Assembly (NCBI GenBank): GCA_019425015.1
Contig: JAHYYJ010000003.1
Coordinates: 132,457 to 196,456, forward strand
Reading direction: 5' to 3'
Length of the DNA stretch: 64,000 bases
DNA from: Collinsella sp.
Lineage (GTDB): Bacteria; Actinomycetota; Coriobacteriia; Coriobacteriales; Coriobacteriaceae
Position numbers and translations under genes: made by a program. The notes beneath the pieces were generated by a model. It was given only the letters and a program-made list of their open reading frames with translations, was not told the origin of the DNA and did not search any database. Positions 22,530 through 30,570 of this stretch are shown piece after piece (position 1 is the first letter of the stretch; each line of letters starts with the position of its first letter).

Positions 22530-25271
22530 TTACTCGTCGAGGAGATCTTCTGGCATGTCGTTGCCGTCGCCTAGATCGACAGGGGTTTCTTCGGGGGCAG
22601 AGCCGTCTTCTGTGGCTTCGCCTTCGGGCTTTTCCTTGGCGGCCGTCATGCGGGCGACAGCGCATACGCGGTCGTTGTCGTCGACGGTCATCATCTTGAC
22701 GCCCTGGGTGGCGCGGCCGGTCTGGCTGATCTCGTCGGTCTTGACGCGAATGACCGTCGCGCCCTCCGTCACGATGAACAGCTCGTGCTGCGGGCCCACC
22801 GTCTTCATGGCCGCGAGGTTGCCCTTACGCTCGGTCATTTGGATGGTGTAGACGCCCTGGCCGCCGCGATTCTGCTCCGGGTAGTCCGCGACCGGCGTGC
22901 GCTTGCCGTAGCCGCGCTCGGTGATGACGAATAGATCGCCGTTGCCGTTAGTGACTTCCATGCCCAGAACGCTCACGCCGTCCTTCATACCGATACCGCG
23001 AACGCCGCTAGTATCGCGGCCGGTGGCGCGCACCTGCTCCTCGGAGAACATGATCGCCTTGCCCGCGGTGGTGGCCAGGATAATCTTGTCGCCCTCGCGC
23101 ACGCGGCGCACGTTCAGCAGCGCGTCGTCGTCACGCAGGTTGATAGCGATCAGGCCGTCGCGGCGGCTGCGGTCATATGCGCTCATTACGGTCTTCTTGA
23201 CCATGCCGCTCTTGGTGGCAAACATCAGGTACTCGTCGGCAGGGAACTCGCGGCAGCTGATGACGCTCGCGATCTTCTCGCCCTCCTCGAAGGGCAGCAG
23301 GTTGACAATCGCGGTACCGCGCGCCTGGCGCGTACCCACCGGCAGTTCGTGCACCTTCAGGCGATAGACCTTGCCCTTGCTCGAGAAGAACAGCACATAC
23401 TCGTGCGTGGACGCGATGAACATCTCGTCGATAACGTCATCTTCTTTGAGGTTGACGCCCGACACGCCCTTGCCGCCGCGCTTCTGGGCACGGTAGGCAG
23501 CCACCGGGATACGCTTAACGTAGCCGGTGTGGGTGATGGTCACGACCATGTCCTCGTCGGCGATGAGGTCCTCGACATCCAGGTCCTTCTCAACCTGGCT
23601 GATCTCGGTGCGGCGCTTGTCGCCGAACTTCTTGGAGATCTCGCGCATCTCTTCCTTGATGACGCCCAGGATCTTCTCCTCATGCGCCAGCAAGTCCTCA
23701 TAGTAGGCGATGGCGCGACGCAGGCCGTCCAACTCTTCCTGGATCTTGTCGCGCTCCAGGCCGGTCAGGCGGCGCAGCTTCATCTCGAGGATGGCCGTGG
23801 TCTGCTCGGGCGTAAAGCCAAAGCGCTCGATCAGGCGGCTACTGGCCTCGGAGTCGGTCTGCGAGGAGCGGATAATGCTAATGACCTCGTCGATATGGTC
23901 AAGGGCCATCAGGTAGCCCTCAAGGATATGCGCGCGGGCCTGGGCCTTCTTGAGGTCGAAGCGGGTGCGGCGGGTGACGACGTCGACCTGGTGGTCGATG
24001 TAGTGCTGCAGCATCTCGCGCAGACTCAGGCATTTGGGAACGCCGTTGACAAGCGCCAGGTTGTTGGCGCCAAAGGTCGTCTGCAGCGAGGTGTACTTAT
24101 ACAGGTTGTTGAGCACGACCTGCGGAATGACGCCCTTCTTGAGCTCGATGACCAGACGGATGCCCTTCTGGTTGGACTCATCGCGCATATCCGAGATGCC
24201 CTCGATGCGCTTGTCGTTGACGAGCTGGGCGATCTTCTCCTGCAGGGTGCCCTTGTTGACCATGTAGGGAATCTCGGTAAAGACCAGGCGGCTGCGGCCG
24301 GTCTTGGTGGACTCCACGTGAGCCTTGGCGCGCACGGTAATGGAGCCGCGGCCGGTCTCGTAGCTCTGCTTAATGCCGGCGCTGCCCATGATGATGGCGC
24401 CGGTGGGGAAGTCCGGACCGGGCATGATCTGCATGAGCTCGTCGACGGTGGCGTCGGGGTTGTCGATCAGGTAGCAGGTGGCCTCGATCGCCTCGGTGAG
24501 GTTATGCGGGGCGATGTTGGTGGCCATGCCGACGGCGATGCCCTGGCTGCCGTTGACCAGCAGGTTGGGGAAGCGCGCAGGCAGCGCCACGGGCTCGGCG
24601 AGCGATTCGTCGTAGTTGGGCTGCCAGTCGACGGTATCCTTCTGCAAGTCACGCAGCAGTTCCATGGCGGGCTTGGCCAGGCGGCTCTCGGTGTAACGCA
24701 TGGCCGCCGCGCCGTCGCCGTCGATGTTACCGAAGTTGCCGTGACCGTCGATGAGCGGCGTGCGCATGGAGAACCACTGCGCCAGGCGGACCATGGCCTC
24801 ATAGACCGCGGAGTCGCCATGCGGGTGGTACTTACCGATAACTTCGCCGACCGTCCAGGCCGACTTCTTATGTGGGCGGTTGGGGTAGATGCCGCTCTCG
24901 TTCATCGCATACAGGATACGGCGGTGTACCGGCTTTAAGCCGTCGCGCACGTCCGGCAGGGCGCGCGCCGTGATAACCGACATCGAATACTCGATAAACG
25001 ACTGCTTCATCTCGCGGCCAAACTCCGAAATCTGGAGCTGGCCGCCGTTGATATCCTCGCCGGCCGAGGCGCCACGGTCGACTTCGCCAAAGCTCTCCTC
25101 GAGCTCACCGTCGTCGTCCTCTTCCTCATCATCATCGGCATCGGGGTTATAGGCGTCCGGGTCGCCGTCCTCGCCCTGCTCAGCACGGGCAAGCAGGCGC
25201 TTCAGATCATCGGGCATACCGGCATCGCCGGCCTCGTCCATACCCTCGTTATTGTTGATATCGTCTGCCAC
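22530..25271 (-). CDS. gyrA: DNA gyrase subunit A with long acidic N-terminal extension
   Basis: Breaks and rejoins DNA during supercoiling. The catalytic Tyr is in 'AAMRYTESRL', the quinolone-determining segment reads 'HPHGDSAVYEAMVRLAQ' (Ser83-equivalent retained, Glu at the 87-equivalent), and the GyrA box is 'QKRGGKG'. Start is a GTG with GAGGAGG upstream. The protein has 913 residues: about 70 extra acidic residues precede the usual N-terminus ('SFIEYSMSVI'), including a run of Asp/Glu at 47-59, and the C-terminal tail is also acidic. gyrB is upstream with a structured element between. Confidence 0.96.
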   Translation of the reverse strand: MADDINNNEGMDEAGDAGMPDDLKRLLARAEQGEDGDPDAYNPDADDDEEEDDDGELEESFGEVDRGASAGEDINGGQLQISEFGREMKQSFIEYSMSVITARALPDVRDGLKPVHRRILYAMNESGIYPNRPHKKSAWTVGEVIGKYHPHGDSAVYEAMVRLAQWFSMRTPLIDGHGNFGNIDGDGAAAMRYTESRLAKPAMELLRDLQKDTVDWQPNYDESLAEPVALPARFPNLLVNGSQGIAVGMATNIAPHNLTEAIEATCYLIDNPDATVDELMQIMPGPDFPTGAIIMGSAGIKQSYETGRGSITVRAKAHVESTKTGRSRLVFTEIPYMVNKGTLQEKIAQLVNDKRIEGISDMRDESNQKGIRLVIELKKGVIPQVVLNNLYKYTSLQTTFGANNLALVNGVPKCLSLREMLQHYIDHQVDVVTRRTRFDLKKAQARAHILEGYLMALDHIDEVISIIRSSQTDSEASSRLIERFGFTPEQTTAILEMKLRRLTGLERDKIQEELDGLRRAIAYYEDLLAHEEKILGVIKEEMREISKKFGDKRRTEISQVEKDLDVEDLIADEDMVVTITHTGYVKRIPVAAYRAQKRGGKGVSGVNLKEDDVIDEMFIASTHEYVLFFSSKGKVYRLKVHELPVGTRQARGTAIVNLLPFEEGEKIASVISCREFPADEYLMFATKSGMVKKTVMSAYDRSRRDGLIAINLRDDDALLNVRRVREGDKIILATTAGKAIMFSEEQVRATGRDTSGVRGIGMKDGVSVLGMEVTNGNGDLFVITERGYGKRTPVADYPEQNRGGQGVYTIQMTERKGNLAAMKTVGPQHELFIVTEGATVIRVKTDEISQTGRATQGVKMMTVDDNDRVCAVARMTAAKEKPEGEATEDGSAPEETPVDLGDGNDMPEDLLDE

Positions 25272-25318
25272 GTTACCTCCTCATGGTTTGCGTGGTCCAT
25301 TAGTTCCCTACCACGGAG

Positions 25319-25421
25319 ACGGCTTTTCCAGGTGCCGCAGATTCGCCCGAAAGAGGAGGGAAGCGTACTTGGGTACGCGACCGACGATTGAGGGCGAAGG
25401 TGCGGTGGCTGGGAAAGCCGT
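25319..25421. repeat. Structured palindromic element, copy 2 (core 25344-25396)
   Basis: Imperfect outer arms (about 23 of 30 paired) enclose a core: closing stem CGCCC/GGGCG, loop GAAAGAGGAG...ACCGACGATTGA and inner stem GCGTAC-TTGG-GTACGC. Matches the element at 8306-8360 in the loops but with a different closing stem. It ends 6 bases before the gyrB stop. Confidence 0.75.
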
Positions 25422-25426
25422 GCAGG

Positions 25427-27457
25427 TTAGGCGTCTAAGAAGCGTGCATCATGCGCGTGTTTCTCGATGTACTCGCGGCGATAGCCGACCTCGGAACCCA
25501 TCAGCTCACGCACGGCGCGGTCCGCCACCACGGCGTCCTCGATCGACACGCGTTGCAGGATGCGGGTCTTGGGATCCATCGTCGTCGAGGCAAGCTGCTT
25601 GGGGTCCATCTCGCCCAGGCCCTTGTAGCGCTGGACGGTATAGCCCTTGCGCTTCTTGGTGATCTTGCCGTCCTTGGCCTTGCCGTCCTCGTCGTTGTCG
25701 TCGGGGTTCAGGCCCAGACTCTGGATGGTGTCGCGCAGGATCTCGTCTTCGGGCTGGCGGCCGTTGGGATACACGTAGTGGATCTTGTTGCGCACCTTAA
25801 TGCCAAAGATGGGCGGGCAGGCAACATAGACGTAGCCGGCATCGATCAGCGGACGCATGTACTTGTAGAAGAACGTCAGCAGCAGGATGCGGATATGCGC
25901 ACCGTCGACGTCTGCATCGGTCATGATGATGATCTTGTGGTAGCGCGCCTTGGTGATATCGAAGTCGCCGCCGTCGCCGGCACTCGTCGTGACGCCGCAG
26001 CCGATCGCGGTAATCAGCGACTGGATGGTGTCACTCGAGAACGCGCGATGGTCACCAACGCGTTCGACGTTCAGAATCTTGCCGCGCAGGGGCAGAATCG
26101 CCTGGATGTCTCGGCGACGGCCGTCCTTGGCCGAACCGCCTGCCGAGTCGCCCTCTACGATGAAGAGCTCGGTCAGCTCGGCATCGCGCACTGAGCAGTC
26201 AGCGAGCTTACCGGGCAGGGACGCCGTCTCGAGCAGGCTCTTGCGGCGGGTCGCCTCGCGCGCCTTGCGGGCGGCGTTGCGCGCCTTGCAGGCCTGTTGC
26301 GCCTTCTTGACGATCTCGCGGGCGGGCTTGGGATGCTCCTCCAAGTAATCGGCGAGGCCGTCGGTCACGATCTTGAGCGTGAGCGCGCGCATATAGGAGC
26401 TACCGAGCTTGGCCTTGGTCTGCCCCTCAAACTGCGGATCGGGCAGCTTGACCGAGATAACGGCCGAAAGGCCCTCGCGCACATCGTCGCCGGTCAGGTT
26501 GGCGTCTTTTTCCTTGAGCAGGTTCTGTTTGCGCGCGTAGTCGTTGATCACGCGGGTGAGGGCGGTGCGGAAGCCCTCAAGGTGCATGCCGCCCTCGGGA
26601 GTGTAGATGTCGTTGGCAAACGACATGACGTTCTCGCCGTAGCCGCTATTCCACTGCAGGGAAACCTCGACCTCGCCCATCTTGGCCACGGGAGCATCCG
26701 GGTCCGATTTGCCCTCGATGTAGATGGGCTCCTTAAAGGCCTCGGGGACGTCCTTGCCCTCGTTGAGGAACTTGACGAAGTCGATGATGCCGCCCTCGTA
26801 GCAAAACTCCTCCACGTGGGGAGTCGCCTCGCGCTCGTCGGTCAGCACGATCTTGAGGTTCTTATTGAGGAACGCTGTCTCCTGCAGACGGTTGTGCAGC
26901 GTATCGAAATCGTAGATGCAGGTCTCGAAGATCTCGTCGTCGGGCCAGAAGGTGACGGTGGTGCCCGTCGAATCCGAGGTGCCCACGACCTCCATCTTCT
27001 TGACGGTCTTGCCGCGCGAGAACTCCATCTCGTAGGTGTTGCCATCGCGACGAACCTGAACGACCACGCGCTTGGACAGTGCGTTGACGACGGAGATGCC
27101 TACGCCGTGCAGGCCGCCCGAGACCTTATAGGCCGAGTTATCGAACTTACCGCCGGCGTGCAAGATCGTCATAACGACCTCGAGCGTCGGGATCTTTTTA
27201 ACAGGGTGCTCGTCGACGGGGATGCCGCGCCCGTTGTCGACGACCGTGATGGAGTTGTCGGCGTGGACCGTCACCTGGATCTCGGTGCAGAAACCGGCCA
27301 TGGCCTCGTCGACGGAGTTGTCAACGATCTCCCACACCAGGTGATGCAGACCGCTGGCGCTCGTCGAGCCGATATACATGCCCGGGCGCTTACGAACGGC
27401 CTCGAGACCTTCGAGAATCTTAATCTCGCCGCCATCGTAATCGTTTTCGTTTGCCAC
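25427..27457 (-). CDS. gyrB: DNA gyrase subunit B
   Basis: ATPase subunit of gyrase. GHKL features: 'EIVDNSVDEAMAGF' (N box), 'DNGRGIPV' and 'GGLHGVGISVVNALS'. TOPRIM: 'LFIVEGDSAGGSAKDGRRRD' and 'MTDADVDGAHI'. C-terminal 'RYKGLGEMDPKQL'. I place the start at GTG 27457 (AAGGAGG just upstream), giving 676 residues; the reading can be extended six codons but would consume the ribosome site. Confidence 0.97.
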   Translation of the reverse strand: MANENDYDGGEIKILEGLEAVRKRPGMYIGSTSASGLHHLVWEIVDNSVDEAMAGFCTEIQVTVHADNSITVVDNGRGIPVDEHPVKKIPTLEVVMTILHAGGKFDNSAYKVSGGLHGVGISVVNALSKRVVVQVRRDGNTYEMEFSRGKTVKKMEVVGTSDSTGTTVTFWPDDEIFETCIYDFDTLHNRLQETAFLNKNLKIVLTDEREATPHVEEFCYEGGIIDFVKFLNEGKDVPEAFKEPIYIEGKSDPDAPVAKMGEVEVSLQWNSGYGENVMSFANDIYTPEGGMHLEGFRTALTRVINDYARKQNLLKEKDANLTGDDVREGLSAVISVKLPDPQFEGQTKAKLGSSYMRALTLKIVTDGLADYLEEHPKPAREIVKKAQQACKARNAARKAREATRRKSLLETASLPGKLADCSVRDAELTELFIVEGDSAGGSAKDGRRRDIQAILPLRGKILNVERVGDHRAFSSDTIQSLITAIGCGVTTSAGDGGDFDITKARYHKIIIMTDADVDGAHIRILLLTFFYKYMRPLIDAGYVYVACPPIFGIKVRNKIHYVYPNGRQPEDEILRDTIQSLGLNPDDNDEDGKAKDGKITKKRKGYTVQRYKGLGEMDPKQLASTTMDPKTRILQRVSIEDAVVADRAVRELMGSEVGYRREYIEKHAHDARFLDA

Positions 27458-27504
27458 ACGTCCTCCTTCAGTCAAGAAAATGTGTACAGCCTTACTAGTT
27501 TATC

Positions 27505-27536
27505 GTAAAAAAATACCCTCGGGACCGAGGGTATTT
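27505..27536 (-). terminator. Terminator of the dnaN-recF-dciA transcript
   Basis: Perfect 12-bp stem (27511-27522 with 27525-27536), minus-strand T run at 27505-27513. Confidence 0.85.
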
Positions 27537-27562
27537 GGCTCTACAAGGCCACCAGATGCGAT

Positions 27563-28126
27563 TTAAGGCTCTTTTTTGCTTTGCACGCCCTTGGCCCACT
27601 CGGCACTGGCTCTCATGGCATTCTCGAGGGCCTCGCGCAGTTTTTGGTCTTCGATGGGCGCCACCTGGCGCTCGATCTCGGTGCACTCGGCCTCACTTAG
27701 GTCGGCGTGCGGGGCCGGCGGGCGCTCGGTCGTCGCCGGGCGCAGGCGCTCCTTGGCGGCGGGCGGCGTGTGACCGGGCGCGGTGGTTTTGAACACCAGG
27801 CCGTCCACATGCGCACCGGCGCGCTCCATGCGCGCGCGGATGATCTCGCGCAACAACGTCATTTCCTGCGTCCACGAGGGCGAGTCGAGATACACCAGCA
27901 GCTCATTGGACTCGGGCAGGTAGCGCAGTCCCGTCACATGCCGCCCCTCGCGCGTGCCCGAGCACACCGCGTTCCATGCGCGATAGACCGTGCGCGACTC
28001 CTCGGCGGCCTCCATCTGCGCACGGCGCTTAGGCGTTGCAGCCGCCAGGATGCGCTGGCGCTCTGCGTTCAAAAACCCGCTGAAGGCGACTGTCTCGCTC
28101 TCGCGCTCGTAATTAGCACGTCTCAC
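27563..28126 (-). CDS. DUF721 / DciA-like protein
   Basis: The middle (about 45-105) has the DUF721 pattern: 'YRAWNAVCSGTREGRHVTGL', 'LLVYLDSPSWTQEMTLLREI', a KH-like fold. DciA-type DUF721 proteins help load DnaB in bacteria that lack DnaC/DnaI loaders; no such loader appears here. Starts at GTG, overlapping the recF stop by 14 bases, so it is probably coupled to recF. Long C-terminal linker rich in Pro, Glu and Ala. Loader function is inference from family and position. Confidence 0.85.
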   Translation of the reverse strand: MRRANYERESETVAFSGFLNAERQRILAAATPKRRAQMEAAEESRTVYRAWNAVCSGTREGRHVTGLRYLPESNELLVYLDSPSWTQEMTLLREIIRARMERAGAHVDGLVFKTTAPGHTPPAAKERLRPATTERPPAPHADLSEAECTEIERQVAPIEDQKLREALENAMRASAEWAKGVQSKKEP

Positions 28127-29219
28127 CCATGCTCACCACCTTGGCTCGATCAAGCAGGTCATCGGTAAAGTACCCCAGGTTGGTCGTAGTTATAACCGTC
28201 TGGATATCATCGCCAATCAGCCGCAGGAAAGCGCCGCGACGCTCGCCGTCGAGCTCGCTCATCACGTCGTCCAAAAGCAGCAGTGGGGCGGTGCCCAGGA
28301 CATCGCGAGCCACGGCAACCTCGGCCACCTTCCAGGACAGCACCAGCGTGCGCTGCTGTCCTTGGCTGGCAAATGAACGGGCGGAGCGACCCGCCACGGT
28401 AAACTCAATCTCGTCGCGATGCGGTCCCACCAACGTCACGCCGCGGCGAATTTCCTCGTCGGCATGCTCGTCAAGGGCGGCCAGCATGCGCTCGTACGCC
28501 CAACCCTTCAGCTCTTCGCGATCCTCGACCTGGGGCAAAGCCCCCAGCGTGGACGCATAGGTCACGTTGGCGGCCTCACCTGACGCTACTTGCCCGTAGG
28601 CAGTGTGCACATGGCCCGCCAGCCGGTCGAGCAGAGCCAACCGGTGCACGAGCAGGGCCGAGCCCGCGCGGGCAATCGAATCGTTCCACGCGCCGAGCAT
28701 CTCGCGGCAGCACCAGGTCTCCTTGAGCAAGGCGTTACGCTGGGTCACGCAGCGCCCATAGGTGCTCGCAAGATCGGCATAGCGTGCGCTCAGCTGCATG
28801 CCAAAGTCATCGAGGGCGGCTCGGCGCACACTGGCGCCTCGCTTAACCATGTCCAGATGGTCGGGGCAAAACAGCACGCTCGGCAGAACCCCGCGCACAC
28901 CAGCGGCAGAGCATCTCTTGCCGTTGCGGCTAAACGAGCGCTTACCGTCCTCCGCGCTCAATCCCATATCAAGCACGCGGCCGTCGCCCTCGAGCCTCAG
29001 CTCGATCTTGCACGAGCCCACGCCGTCATGGACGAGCTCGGCTGCGGTCGGATGCCTAAACGAGGCGCCGCTCGTCAGCAGCTGCAGCGCCTCTATGAGA
29101 TTGGTCTTTCCCGCCGCGTTGGGTCCCGCAAGTATCGTCACGCCCTCGTCCAGGGCAAGGCGATAGCTATCGAAGCTGCGGTAGTGCGCGACGGAAAGAT
29201 CGCGGGCGAACATGGTCAT
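28113..29219 (-). CDS. recF: DNA replication/repair protein RecF
   Basis: SMC-like ATPase loading RecA at gaps. Walker A 'GPNAAGKTNLIEAL', signature 'FASQGQQRTLVLSWK', Walker B 'PLLLLDDVMSELD'. 368 residues. Starts 9 bases after dnaN with no clear ribosome site, suggesting translational coupling. Confidence 0.95.
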   Translation of the reverse strand: MTMFARDLSVAHYRSFDSYRLALDEGVTILAGPNAAGKTNLIEALQLLTSGASFRHPTAAELVHDGVGSCKIELRLEGDGRVLDMGLSAEDGKRSFSRNGKRCSAAGVRGVLPSVLFCPDHLDMVKRGASVRRAALDDFGMQLSARYADLASTYGRCVTQRNALLKETWCCREMLGAWNDSIARAGSALLVHRLALLDRLAGHVHTAYGQVASGEAANVTYASTLGALPQVEDREELKGWAYERMLAALDEHADEEIRRGVTLVGPHRDEIEFTVAGRSARSFASQGQQRTLVLSWKVAEVAVARDVLGTAPLLLLDDVMSELDGERRGAFLRLIGDDIQTVITTTNLGYFTDDLLDRAKVVSMGETC

Positions 29220-29228
29220 GGCGCAGCG

Positions 29229-30332
29229 CTAGATGCGGACCGGCATGACCAGGTACAGGTAGTTGATCTTGTCGTAGGACTTAAAGATGCCCGCCTGCGA
29301 GTAGCTCTTGAGCTCCAGCGTGATCTCCTTCTCCTTGGACAGGGCATTGAGGCAGCCGAAGATGTAATGGTAGTTGAAGGCGATGGTACCCGACTCGCCC
29401 TCGGCCTCGACATCGATCGTCTCCTGCGCAAGGTCCTGGTCATTGGAAATGGAGGACAGGCCCATCTGCCCGTTCTCGACATCGATCTCGAACTTGACGG
29501 CGGGGTTGGCGCTCGCGATAACGGCCACGCGCTTGAGGGCGGCGTTAAAGGCGGCGACGTCGATCTTGACGCTCGTCACGCACGAATCGGGGATGAGCTG
29601 CTTGTAGTTGGGGTACACGCCCTCGATACGGCGCGACACGTAGGTGGTGTTGCCGGCCTCGAAGACGACCTGGGTGTCGGTAGCCCCGATCATGATGGTC
29701 GCCTGGCTGGCCATGATGTTCAGCGCGTCGTTAAAGGCGTCAGCCGGAACGTTGAGCTCAAAGGAGCCCTCGAGGGTCGAGGTCTCGACCTGCGTATCGC
29801 ACACGGCCAAGCGAAAGGAATCGGTCGCTACCAGGCGTACGGTGTTGTTCTCGACCTTCATGTGCACGCCGCCCAGGATGGGGCGAGCCTTGTCGGTCGA
29901 GGTGACGCGCCACACGCGGCCGACCATTTCGGACAAGACATCGGTCGGCAGCTCCACGGCACTCTCGATGGCATAGGCCGGAAACTCGGGGAAGTCATTG
30001 GCATCGAGCGTGTTCAGGCGGAAAGAGCTCTTCTCGCAACCAATCAGCACCTGGCGCTCGGACAGCTCAAAGGTGACCGGGGCATCGGGGAGGGTCTTGG
30101 TGATATTGGAGAGCATCTTACAGGGAATAACCATCTCGCCCTCTTCTTCGACATGCGCCGCGATGCGATGACGGATCGAGATGGTGTAGTTAGAGGTCTG
30201 GAATTCCAAGATGCCGTCTTGGGCCTTAACGAGCACGCCCGACAGGATGGGGAGGGTGGATGCCGAAGCGACACCCTTCATAACGACGCCGATGGCTTGT
30301 GTAAGCGAGCTCTGGCTGACGGTGAACTTCAT
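29229..30332 (-). CDS. dnaN: DNA polymerase III sliding clamp (beta)
   Basis: 367 residues, three clamp repeats; 'MKFTVSQSSLTQAIGVVMKG' at the start, 'PILGGVHMKVENNTVRLVAT' in the middle and the C-terminal 'SYSQAGIFKSYDKINYLYLV' followed by MPVRI. GAAAGG upstream of ATG. Lies between the AT-rich side of oriC and recF, the standard order. Confidence 0.97.
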   Translation of the reverse strand: MKFTVSQSSLTQAIGVVMKGVASASTLPILSGVLVKAQDGILEFQTSNYTISIRHRIAAHVEEEGEMVIPCKMLSNITKTLPDAPVTFELSERQVLIGCEKSSFRLNTLDANDFPEFPAYAIESAVELPTDVLSEMVGRVWRVTSTDKARPILGGVHMKVENNTVRLVATDSFRLAVCDTQVETSTLEGSFELNVPADAFNDALNIMASQATIMIGATDTQVVFEAGNTTYVSRRIEGVYPNYKQLIPDSCVTSVKIDVAAFNAALKRVAVIASANPAVKFEIDVENGQMGLSSISNDQDLAQETIDVEAEGESGTIAFNYHYIFGCLNALSKEKEITLELKSYSQAGIFKSYDKINYLYLVMPVRI

Positions 30333-30570
30333 CTTTTAATACCTTTCTATAGATATAAATATCTTAATAATAGTAATAGCACTGACGAAACTGTTGATTA
30401 CTCCCAAAGACGCAGGTCAGACCCAGAAAGAGAATCGACAGCAACCTGTGTGCAACAGGGGTGGTTTTCCACGTTCAAAACCTGCGCAAAACTTTTCATC
30501 ACCGCGGGTTGGGTTTTAGACACCTTATGCCCGTGGTTTCGACAAGTTTTCAACAGGTGTCTCTATTTCC
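30333..30570. other. oriC: Candidate oriC, dnaA-dnaN side
   Basis: A 238-base non-coding interval. 30338-30380 is strongly AT-rich. Five consecutive TAA/TAG trinucleotides at 30365-30379 read toward a DnaA-box-like TGTTGATTA (30392-30400), as in DnaA-trio origins. Other 7-of-9 boxes: TTTTCCACG (30465-30473) and TTTTCAACA (30547-30555). Gene strand bias reverses across this locus. Confidence 0.75.
30365..30379 (+). other. DnaA-trio-like repeat
   Basis: TAA TAA TAG TAA TAG. In Bacillus subtilis such trios guide DnaA onto single strands beside a DnaA box; orientation toward the box is the same here, with a 12-base spacer. Functional role is inferred. Confidence 0.55.
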
